A DNA stretch of 64,000 nucleotides, taken from Cryptomeria japonica. Its lineage: Eukaryota; Streptophyta; Pinopsida; Cupressales; Cupressaceae. Location: contig NC_081406.1 of assembly GCF_030272615.1 (NCBI RefSeq), positions 404,025,439 to 404,089,438 of the forward strand, in the 5' to 3' direction. This document shows, piece after piece, positions 12,091 through 22,649 of the stretch (positions within the stretch are counted from its first letter, which is position 1; each line of letters starts with the position of its first letter). The notes below the pieces were generated by a model. It worked only from the letters and a program-made list of their open reading frames with translations. It did no database searches and was not told the DNA's origin. Made by a program: the position numbers and the translations under genes.

Positions 12091-12137
12091 TCATGTTTGT
12101 GTGTCTAAAATCAGAACTTGCATTTTCAAGCTTGTGT
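12091..12137 (+). repeat. 147-bp satellite fragment between two insertions
   Basis: These 47 bases continue the monomer interrupted at 10942 (tcatgtttgtgtgtctaaaa, then cattttcaagcttgtgt). Two elements therefore landed 47 bp apart in one monomer. It ends in TGTGT, the left duplication of the next element. Confidence 0.9.
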
Positions 12138-12918
12138 TGTTAGATGCAATGACAGTCCCAAAGACACTGAGAGGGGGGTGGGGGGTGGTGAATCAATGTC
12201 TAACCAATTAATGAAATATTTGAACTTATTTATAACTTTGCAACCTAAATTAATGAACTGGTAAACAAGTAATAATGCAGCAAAGAGAAATAACAGAGAT
12301 AGCATAAATGGACACCATAACACAAGATATTTTGGTGAGGAAACTTGGTAAGGTAAAAACCTCGGTGGGATTTGTGACCCACAATATTTACTCACTGGCC
12401 AATATGAATAAATATTACTTACAATAGGGGCCTACACATGCAGGAAGGCCAACAACCTAGACCTCATTGCTCAATGAAAGAGTCTCATTGACTACAAAAT
12501 GGATAATTAAATCCAAGACAATGTACTACTCAAAATAGCATCTCCAATGCTTGATTCAGTACTGGTTTAAGCTCACTCTGAAACCATAACCAAAAACCTT
12601 GCCGGTGAATGATATTCGCTCACATAACCTATCTTCTATGATCTATTACATAATCACCTTTCTTCTATTCTGTGTATTTCCTCATATCAAAATGACCTAT
12701 AAGATCTCATACATATATGAGTCTTTACAATACATCATGTCGGCTTACAGATAATTAATTAATTACATTATAGCATAATTCATATAAACAAAACTTTGTC
12801 TCATGTTACCCTGAGTGCTGGTATGCTTTATTGTCGGTGAACCTGTAGAATCCTGTTACCAGTTGGTTTCCATCAATAACAACATCAACCATTCTCATGT
12901 GAGTGTAGAATGCCAACA
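12138..12918 (-). repeat. 3' LTR of the pol-less element
   Basis: Runs from tgttagatgcaatgacagtc to gtagaatgccaaca. It aligns along its length with 17721-18487, with several per cent mismatch and small indels (a longer G-run here near 12173). The LTR differences and the decayed target duplication both indicate an old insertion. Confidence 0.9.
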
Positions 12919-12932
12919 ATCTCCCCCTTTGG
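12919..12932 (-). other. Polypurine tract of the pol-less element
   Basis: On the minus strand the bases next to the 3' LTR read CCAAAGGGGGAGAT, a standard plus-strand primer tract. It is almost the same as the tract beside the LTR at 10943 (GCCAAAGGAGGAGAT). A similar purine run without LTR lies near 13060-13075. Confidence 0.85.
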
Positions 12933-13268
12933 CATTAATGACAACACTCATGGAAAAAATCCAAAAACTGTTGTCCAAAAATGAAGTCCAAAACTAATCC
13001 CCAAAAAAGAGTGTGCTCCCCCTGAGCAAGTGATTTCTTTTGTGCCTTTTTCTCCATACTACTCCCCCTTTGGCATCAATGACAAAGGATATCAAAAAGA
13101 ATCAAAGAGTACAAAATTCTACCTCATAGCCTGTAACTGGTTGTGTACAATTTGAAAGATATTCGCCAAAATTAGATTCAGGCTCTGCATGAATTTGTTA
13201 CTATCAGAAATAATAGTTTCGGTCTGCTAGATCATGTCGGTCAAATAATACATCTGTTGCTCTGATGA

Positions 13269-16231
13269 TCAATCTCCTTGAATTGTTGCTTTAGATAGCT
13301 CAACCCATTGGGTTGTAAGGTTGTCCAATATAGGACCAAGTTTGTTATTCAGCTCCCGGGCCTTCATCCTTATCCTTGCTTTTTCTTTTTCCAAATTCTC
13401 AATCTTTTCTTCAAAAACTACCATTTCTTGTTCAGAAACTGAGGTAAGTTCTGAAGAACCTATCATATTATCTGCTATGTCATCTATCTCCTTTTGTGTT
13501 TTCTTAATCTCCTCATCAATGTTTTTCAGTCAGGTGGTGAGGCTTGCAGGCTTCCTTATATAATTTTTTGTATTCCAAAATTGTAGAATTAAGTACCGGT
13601 AATAAGGAATCAATATGCTCAGTACATTCCTTGATAGTTTTGTCAAAGAATTCACCTTTTTCTTTATTCACCCTTTCCTTAATAGTTTCTTCGTTAACCT
13701 TATCTACAGTTAGAACATTTGAAGCAATAAATTTGGACAATGCATACAATTTACCCAAAGAAGCATCAATATGATCTATCTTACATGTCGGTGCAATCAT
13801 TTTCAAAATAGGCAATGTATCATCAATGGCCTTAAATGCTAAGGTGTTGCAATCTGCAATCCTCCTTATTGAATCTAAAAGTACATCAGTTACATTTGAA
13901 GGTTTGAAATCTACAGTGGATGTGCTAGGTTCTATAATAACATTCTTTTCATCAGACACTAGACCAATTACCTTAACAATTTCTTCCTTGTTTCCATCAT
14001 TTATTGCCTCTTTATTTATAGTTGCCGTCAGTTTCTCACTCTGTGTATGTACCTCTTCTTCTACTGGTTTCTCAGTGTCAGGTTTCTTAGCTTCCACCAG
14101 TATTTCAATGTTCTGAGAGTCAATAGTGATAACTGGTGACTTAGAGATCTCAACATTCGTAGCATCAGTTGTCTTAACTACTGAAGTATCTTTATCCATA
14201 ACAATATTAAAATCATGTGTATCTACATTCATGGTAAAAAGAATTTCAGAATCTGGATTAGCATCATCATGTGTTATTTCTTTAGCCTTCTTTTCTGGTT
14301 GACTATCAGTATGTATCGGTGTCCCTAAAGTTATTGGTGGGGTGTCTTGTGCCAGTGGAGAAAAGTTATCTTTGACCTTTATAATAGGTACACTACCAAT
14401 TTTACCTTTACTTTTATCTTTTTGATATACCTTTACAAAAGACATTTATTTTTTGTCTATCCCTTTCTTCTTTCTTTTCTTTTTCAACAAAAAATATGTC
14501 CCATTTGTCAGCAGTGTCATCTACTATTTCTTTCACTCTCCTAGCCATTAGACTAACTTGTCGGTGACCACTCACAAAAACTGATCAGTTGGCTTCAACA
14601 ATCAGTTCATCAATCTCTTCTCGGGAATTTACAGGGTGAACAACCAACAATGCTTCAACCTTTAACTTTTTATCCAATTCCATCATTGACATTCTTTTAG
14701 CCTCTAACCTCAAATAGAAGTCATTTGGCAGATCATCTACAACCTCAATCAAAACTTCCTTGTAGATGTCAAGATGAAAAATTATGCATTCCTCTATTGT
14801 CTCCTTGTCAAAATCCTTGAAAGAATGATAAAATTTAATCACATTTCTAAGATTACTTTCTTGTGTTATTTCGTTGATCAATTCCTCCAGTGTAGGGGTA
14901 TCCAGTGCCTTAGGTTCTTGTTTCTTCTTTGGATTTAACTTCTTTTTGGGCTCTCTCACAGCCTGTTGTTTCTTCCTTAATGTTCTTGTCCTTTTAGGAG
15001 AAGGAGAAGGTACTAGTGAAGGTTTCCTCTTCTTCATTTCAACTCTTTTGAACTCTGCTTTTGCATCGAAACATCACTCTCAATAGTGTCAGCACTACCA
15101 AAGATTTCTTCAGAAGGTTCCCTTGGTGCATCAAGAAGTGTCTTTGCATAAGCTTCAAGAATATTTAGATCTACTTCATATCCCATCTCTATTATCCAAA
15201 TGGTTCTAGGAGTAACAAATTCCATCCATGTTTCATCTCTTTTGATTACAAAACATATTTGTTTGTCATACTTATCCACAATACTCTGTGGTATCCTTTC
15301 TCTAGCCTTCATTTTGGTTTGAAAGTTTTTGAAATAGGTTGTTACCATGTCATCACTATTAGCACCATGCCGGTAATAGCTTCCATGATCTGTCTACCAA
15401 CATGGATGTCATATGCAAAGTCCTTGTGACCAATGTCGGGTACCTCCTTTGTGAAGTAAAGCATTAAAAACACAAGTAGATTCCCAAAACGGAATGTTCC
15501 CTTCTTATCACCCTTAATCTTTTTCAAGTTATCTAGCAGTTCATCCTTAAGCCACTCACAGATGTCAATTTTAGCATTGTTTTTAACCATTTCATATGCA
15601 CTATGTATATACAAGCTAGAAACAAAATTTAACCTATTTGCATGAGTAACTTTATATCCAAATACCATGTTGACATATTTCACATTTGCATAAGTGATAT
15701 CACTAACCCTAAGAGATTTTTTGTCAAATGTAGCTCCGGGTAGGTTCATAACACCCTTTTTTGGTATCTTCTTCTTTTTGTCGAGACTAGTACCGGTTGA
15801 GGGTAAACCAGTAACTGCCTTGATTGCTTCCTTAGTGATTTTAAAAACAAAGTCTTGCCACATAAACTCCCCATGAACCCTGCTCAGTACAAAACAAACT
15901 ATCTCATCTGGAAATTCTGGAATGTTAAGAATTTCAACAAATCCTAAATCCTCAACAATCTTATGCCCCGGCTTGACTAAACCTTCTTCAATAGTTATAA
16001 CATCTTAGTACATGTTTTTCAAATCACCACTAAATTCTCTATGTTGCAATGAATATAAATTCTCAGGTCTTTAGCAAAAGCAACTCCCTTCGAAATCTTA
16101 GAAAAGGCTCTGATGGAATCATCTTGCTTAGCAATCTTAGGAATGATTTTAAACACGGGTCTAGGGCACTTAATATTCTCTACCACAGTAGGGTTTGCAA
16201 TGAATTTTGGTACAAAGGATGAAGATGCCAT
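13269..16231 (-). pseudogene. Unknown large ORF of the pol-less LTR element (frameshifted)
   Basis: From MASSSFVPKFIANPTVVENI at 16231, homologous-looking sequence continues almost without a gap to 13269 but through several frames (open pieces at 16231-16019, about 15980-15342, 15348-15034, 15037-14585, 14445-13516, 13466-13269), so it was one protein near 980 residues. The N-terminal third looks globular (IPEFPDEIVCFVLSRVHGEF, MWQDFVFKITKEAIKAVTGL). A basic Lys/Arg/Pro stretch with NLS-like KKRKPS and PKRTRTLRKK follows at about 15030-14960. The C-terminal third is acidic and Thr/Ser-rich, then coiled-coil (EEKIENLEKEKARIRMKARE). It resembles proteins I know only as unassigned retrotransposon-associated plant ORFs; no enzymatic motif was seen. 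Confidence 0.6.
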
Positions 16232-16549
16232 TGTGAAAGATTTACCTTTTGACTTGTGAAATCCTTGAATGCTCTAAAATATCTTTGTTGCTTGGCCTTT
16301 AAAATGTGTTTGCTCAATTCGCACTCTCTTCAAATGCTTGGATTCTAGGTGGATTGAAATGAGGGTTATACGGTGCTTTATAACCAAAATGTTCTCCAAC
16401 AACCGTATTAAATGCTTGTTGGTTAAGTGAAATCTTCACATATCTACCAGTAAAGAATAAATATAACTTCTTACCATCAACCGAGAGTAGAATGCATGAT
16501 TTTCAATTTGCCGCCATACCCCCTAAGGATTATTCCTTAGTCAGATGAA

Positions 16550-17649
16550 GAATCTCCTACCGGTGGAGGGTTACTCTATTCTACCGGTGCAAAGACAGAT
16601 TCATCAATTCTCTGATCTCTCTTCTTAATCCATTGTTTTGAAAATTCTTTCTTTATTTCGTTTACTTTTTCTTTTCCCTTCTCATTAGATCCTTTATTGT
16701 TCTCCAGTATAGTCTTGCTTCTACAAAATTTTGCAATATGTCCAATCTTGTTACATGCATAACATGTTACATTATTCCTCTAAATATCTTTTCCATATCC
16801 TTGACCGGTTTGTGTTCTGCATTGATTAGATAAATGTCCAAATCTACCACAAACATAGCATTTCACATTCATTCTGCAATTTTCTGAGTTATGACCAACT
16901 TTATTGCATTTGGAACATTGACCGATGGGTATATTTGTATTCTGATTATTTCTAAATCTACACTGATTTTCTTTATGACCAAATTTGTTGCAATTAAAAC
17001 ATTTCCCATTAAATTTATAAGCATTAAGTTGTCTTACCAGTTTGCTATGATCTTGATTGTTTGCAGTCCTGGAACTTTCTCCGTGTTCAAATCCAAGTCC
17101 AATTGCATCTCCATCAGGTTACTATGTTTTTAGCATGTCATCAAGCCTTTTTGAACTTTACTTGAATTTGTCTTTGTATTCATTTGTGATGATCAACTCA
17201 TTTTCCAAAATGCCAACTTGTCTCATAATCTCATCTTTATCATGTTGCATGTGAATTAGATCTATCTTTAGCATATCATTTTCATGACAAGGTCTCAGAT
17301 TTTTATTTGCTCCATCATTAAGTCTCTTATTCAAGTCTTATTAATTTTTCTTCCTATCTTCAATATCCTTACATAGCCTCATGGTTAGATTTTGCATTTC
17401 ATTCTTCATGTTAGTGTTCTCTTGCCTCAACCTCTCTACAATATCTCTTAGAGTTTCCTTTTCACCATCATGTTTCTACATTTTCCCATGAAGTTCCTTC
17501 CTCTTGTTTTGTGCTATAACCAGGTTCTCCTAAAGTCCTTTAATGAATTCCTGGGCAGCCCTCAAATCATCTTCAAGTTTGATATTCTTCATTTTTTCTG
17601 CATCAAAATCTTCAAGAGCTCCTTCCAACTGTTTTCTCAAACTCTCCAT
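16550..17649 (-). pseudogene. Gag-like coiled-coil protein with four CCHC zinc knuckles (in-frame stops)
   Basis: Starting at ATG 17649, about 60 bases from the primer site, one frame runs to about 16550. The first 200 residues are heptad-like and charged (MESLRKQLEGALEDFDAEKM, LRDIVERLRQENTNMKNEMQ). Four intact CX2CX4HX4C knuckles follow: CFNCNKFGHKENQC, CSKCNKVGHNSENC, CYVCGRFGHLSNQC and CYACNKIGHIAKFC. Such knuckles bind RNA and package element transcripts. Several in-frame stops, mainly TAG plus some TAA, disrupt it, but I saw no frameshift. The DUF4219/UBN2 capsid part of copia Gag was not recognised, so the coiled coil may replace it. Confidence 0.75.
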
Positions 17650-17707
17650 TGATACCAGTTTAATAATCTACCTCAAGTTGTTAGGATTTTGCAAATAGAG
17701 GACCAAT

Positions 17708-17718
17708 CTCTGATACCA
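17708..17718 (-). other. Primer binding site of the pol-less element
   Basis: The minus strand reads TGGTATCAGAG, an exact match to the start of the iMet tRNA primer site, two bases inside the 5' LTR. Confidence 0.9.
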
Positions 17719-17720
17719 AT

Positions 17721-18487
17721 TGTTAGATGCAATGACAGTCCCAAAGACACTGAGAGGGGGGGATGAATCAGTGTCTAACCAGTTAATTGAATATTTGAAC
17801 TTATTTATAACTTTGCAACCCAAATTAATGTACCAAAACAAGTAATAATGCAACAAAGAGAAATAACAAAGATAGCATAAATGCACACCATAACACAAGA
17901 TATTTTGGTGAGGAAACTTAGTAAGGTAAAAACCTCGGTGGGATTTGTGACCCACAATATTTACTCACTGGCCAATATGAATAAATATTACTTACAATAG
18001 GGGCCTACACATACAGGAAGGCCAACAACCTAGAGCTCATTGCTCAATGAAAGAGTCTCACTGACTACAAAATGGATAATTAAATCCAAGACAATGTACT
18101 GCTCAAAATAGCATCTCCAATGCTTGATTCAGTACTGGTTTAAGCTCACTCTGAAACCATAACCAAAAACCTTGCCAGTGAATGATACTCACTCACATAA
18201 CCTATCTTCTATGAGCTATTATATAATTGCCTTTCTTCTATTTTGTATATTTCCCCATATCAAAATGACCTATAAGATTTCATACATATATGAGTCCTTA
18301 CAATACATCATGTCGGCTTACAGATAATTAATTACATTACAATACAATTCATATAAACAAAACTTTGTCTCATGTCGGCCTGAGTGTCGGTATGATTTAT
18401 TGCCGGTAAACCTGTAGAATCCTGTTACCAGTTGGTTACCATCAATGACAACATCAACCATTCTCATGTGAGTGTAGAATTCCAACA
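17721..18487 (-). repeat. 5' LTR of the pol-less element
   Basis: Runs from tgttagatgcaatgacagtc to gtagaattccaaca, pairing with 12138-12918. The block gcctacacatacaggaaggc (about 18003) is shared with the LTRs at 10943 and, in reverse, at 1-307. The satellite resumes at once after the TGCAT duplication. Confidence 0.9.
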
Positions 18488-21400
18488 TGCATTATATAAA
18501 AGCATACAGTTTGATGCTTCAATGCTTGCATTTAGGAAGCACAAGATTGAAAATGATGATCTGTGAGTATGATATCTTTCATAATCACACTTTCATGTTT
18601 GTGGTTTCAAAATTATAACATGCATTTTCAAGCCCGTGTTACCTCCAAAAACACATTTTGGTGCTTCAAAATTTGCATTCAATATGCACAAGTTTGGAAA
18701 TGATGATTTAGGAGTATGATAAATTTCATAATCGCGCTTTCATGTTCATTACTTCAGAATAAGAACTTGCATTTTCATGCTTTTGTTTCCTCCAAACACA
18801 CATTTTAATGCTTCAATACTTTTTTTTAGGAAGTACAAGCATGAAAATGATGATATTCAAGTATGATAAGTTTCATAATCGCACCTCAATGTTCATGGAT
18901 TTCTAAAAAAAACTTGCATTTTCAAACTTGTTGGGTCACCAAACACACATTTTTGTGCTTCAAAACTCGCCTTTAGGAAGTACAAGCTTGAAAATGAGTA
19001 TTTGGTAGTACGATAAGTTCCATAATCGCGCTTTAATGTTCGTGGCCTCTAAATCGGAACTTGCATTTTAAAGTTTGTGTTACCTACAAAAACACATTTT
19101 GATGCTTCAAAACATGCATTTAAAAAGAAAAATCTTGAAAATGATGATTTGGAGTACGATAAGCTTAATAATCATGCTTTCATGCTCTTGGCTTCGGAAT
19201 CAAAACTTGCATTTTCAAGCTTGCCATGCCTACAAACACACTTTTTGATGCGTCAAAACTTGTGTTTAGGAAGAAAAGGCTTGAAAATGATGATCTGGGA
19301 GTACGATAAGTTTCATAATCACACTTCAATGTTCGTCACTTCAGAATTAATAATTACATTTTCAAGCTTGTGTTACCTCCAAACACACATTTTCATCCTT
19401 CAAAACTTGCATTTATGAAGCACAAGCTTGAAAATGATGATTTGGGAGTACGATAAGTTTCATAATCTCACTTTCATGTTTGTGGCTTCGGAATCAAAAC
19501 TTGCATTTTCAAGCTTGTTGTGCCTCCAAACACACATTTTGATGCTTCACAACTTGTGTTTAGGAAGTGCAAGCTTGAAAATGATTATTTGGGACTATGA
19601 TAAGTTTCATAATCGCTCTTTAATGTGTGTTGCTTCTGAATCAAAAGTTGCATTTTCAATCTTGTGTTACCTCCAAACACACATTTTGATGCTTCAAAAC
19701 TTGCATATAGGAATCACAAGCTTGAAAATGATGATTTGGGAGTACAATAAGTTTCATAATTGCGCTTTCATGATCATATCTTCAAAATCAAAACTCGCAT
19801 TTTCAAGCTTGGGTTACCTCCAAACACACACTTTGATGCTTCAAAACATGAATTTAGGAAGCACAAGCTTTAAAATTATGATTTGGGAGTACGATATGTT
19901 TCATAATAGTGCTTTCATGTCTATGGTTTTAGAATCAGACATTTCATTTTCAAGCTTGTTCCTCAAAACACACATTTTGATGCTTCAAAACTTGCGTTTA
20001 GGAAGCACAAGCTTCAAAAAGATGATTTATGAGTGCGATAAGTTTCATAATCGCGCTTTCATGTTTGTGTGTCCGAAATCAAAACTTGCATTTTCAAGCT
20101 TGTGTTACATCAAAGCATACAGTTTGATGCTTCAATACTTGCATTTAGAAAGAACAAGGTTGAAAATGATGATCTACGAGTACGATATATTTCATAATCG
20201 CGCTTTCATGTTCGTGTTTTCAAAATTAGAACATGTATTTTCAAGCCTGTGTTACCTCCAAACACACATTTTGGTGCTTCAAAATTTGCGTTTAGGATGC
20301 ACAAGCTTGAAAATGATGATTTAGGAGTACAATAAGTTTCATAATCGCGCTTTCATGTTCATGGCTACGAAATCAAAACTTGAATTTTCAAGCTTGTGTT
20401 ACCTCCAAACACACATTTTCAAGCTTTAAAACTCGCATTTATGAAGAACAAGCTTGAAAATGGTGATTTGGGAGTATGATAAGTTTCATAATCTACTTCA
20501 AAATCAGAACTTGCATTTTCAACCTTGTTGTGCCTCCAAAGACACATTTTGATGCTTCAAAATTTGCATTTAGGAAGCACAATCTTGGAAATGATTATTT
20601 GGGAGTATGATAAGTTCCATAATCGATCTTTAATGTTTGTTGCTTCTAAATCAAAAGTTGCATTTTCAAGCTTGATCTACCTCCAAACACACATTTTGAT
20701 GCTTCAAAACTTGCATATAGGAAGCACAAGCTTGAAAATGACGATTTGGGAGTACGATAAGTTTCATAATCGTGCTTTCATGATCATATCTTCGAAATCA
20801 GAACTCACATTTTCAAGCTTGGGTTACCTCCAAACACACACTTTGAAGCTTCAAAACTTGAATTTAGGAAGCACAAGATTTAAAATTATTATACGGGAAT
20901 ACGATATGTTTCATAATAGCACTTTCATGTTCGTGGTTTTAGAATTAGATGTTTCATTTTCAAGCTTGTGCCTCTAAACACACATTTTCATGCCTGACAA
21001 CTTGTGTTTAGGAAGCACAAGCTTGAAAATGATGATTTTGGAGTACAATAATTTTCATAACAGCGTGTTCATGTTCATGTCTTTCGAATCAGAACTTGCA
21101 TATCCAAGCCCGTTGTGCCTCTAAACACAAAATTTTGATACTTCAAAACTTGTGTTTAGGAAGCACAACCTTGAAAATGATAATTTGGGAGTATGATATG
21201 TTTCATAATTAGGCTTTCATGTTCATGGCTTCGTGATCAGAATTTGTATTTTCAAGCTTGCGTTACCTCGAAACACACATTTTCATGCTTCAAAACTTGC
21301 GTTTAGGAAGCACAAGATTGAAAATGATGATCTGGGAGTATGATAAGTTTCATAATCACGCTTTAATATTTGTGGCTTTGGAATAAAAACTTGCATTTTC

Positions 21401-22649
21401 AATCTTGTGATACCTCCAAACACATATTTTGATGCTTCAAAACTTCCATTTAGAAAGCACAAGCTTAAGGATGTTGATTTGGGAGTACGATAAGTTTCAT
21501 AATCAGACATTTATGTTCGCGGCTTCAAAATCAGAACTTGCATTTTCAAGCTTGCCTTACCTCCAAACACACATTTTGATGTTTGAAAACTTGCGTTTAG
21601 AAAGCACAAGCTTGAAAATAATAATTTGGGAGTACAAAAAGTTTCATAATTACACTTTCATATTAACGACTTTGGAATCGTAAATTTCATTTTCAAGCTT
21701 GTGTTACCTGCAAATGCTCTTTAATGTTTGTTGCTTCTGAATCAGAACTTGCATTTTCAAGCTAGTGTTACCTCCAAACACACATTTTGATGCTTCAAAA
21801 CTTACGTTTAGGAAGCACAAGCTTGAAAAAGATGATTTGGGAGTACGATAAGTTTTATAACCAAGATTTCATGTTCATGGCTTCTGAATAAACACTTGCC
21901 TTTTCAAGATTGTGTTACCTTCAAACACATTTTTGATGATTCAAAACTTGCGTTTAAGAAGCACAAGCTTAAAAATGATTATTTGGGAATACCATAAGAT
22001 TTACAATCAAGCTTTCATGTTCGTGGCTTCGGAATCAGAACTTCTATTTACAAGCTTCTTGTGTCTCCAAACACCCATTTTGATGCTTCAAAACTTGCAT
22101 TTAATAAGGAGAAGCTTCAAAATGATGATTTGGGAGTATGATAAGTTTCACAATCGCGCTTTCATACTCATGGCTTCAGAATCATGACTTGCATTTTCAA
22201 GCTTGTTGTGCCTCCAAACAACCATTTTGAAGCTGTAAAACTTGTGTTTAGGAAGCACAAGACCCAAAATGATGATTTGGGAGTATGATAAGTTTCACAA
22301 CCATGTTTTCATGCTCGTGGCTTCAGAATCAGAACATGCATTTTCAAGCTTGTTGTACCTCGAAACACACATGTCGATGCTTCAAAACATCCATTTAGGA
22401 AGCACAAGCTTCAAAATAATGATTTAGGAGTACGATAAGTTTCATAATCCCACTTTCATGTTTGTGTGTCCGAAATTAGAACTTGTATTTTTAAGCTTGT
22501 GTTACATCAAAGCATATAGTTTGATGCTTCAATACTTGCATTTAGAAACCACAAGCTTGAAAATGATTATGCACGAGTACAATATGTTTCATAATTGCGC
22601 TTTCATGTTCATGTTTTCAGAATCAAAACATGCATTTTCAAGCCCGTGT

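Larger units (their letters stand above)
12138..18487 (-). mobile_element. Non-autonomous LTR retrotransposon with Gag-like protein and unknown ORF, no pol
   Basis: A complete 6,350-bp element: LTRs 12138-12918 and 17721-18487, iMet primer site, polypurine tract, and duplication TGTGT (12133-12137) against TGCAT (18488-18492), which differ by two transitions. The flanking satellite aligns across the joint. The 4.8-kb interior encodes, on the minus strand, a coiled-coil protein with four CCHC knuckles and then a roughly 980-codon second region. I could find no protease, integrase, RT or RNase H motif in any frame. LTR blocks, primer site and polypurine tract match the copia element at 308-4714, the likely type of helper. 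Confidence 0.85.

Noticed and set aside
13520-14445. The 309-codon open frame as an independent host gene
   Set aside because: It lies between LTR and Gag of a bounded retrotransposon, on its coding strand, and continues neighbouring frames after frameshifts.
3385-17718. tRNA-like matches at 3385 and 17708 (and 55114)
   Set aside because: They are 11-13 bp primer sites beside LTRs; no cloverleaf surrounds them.
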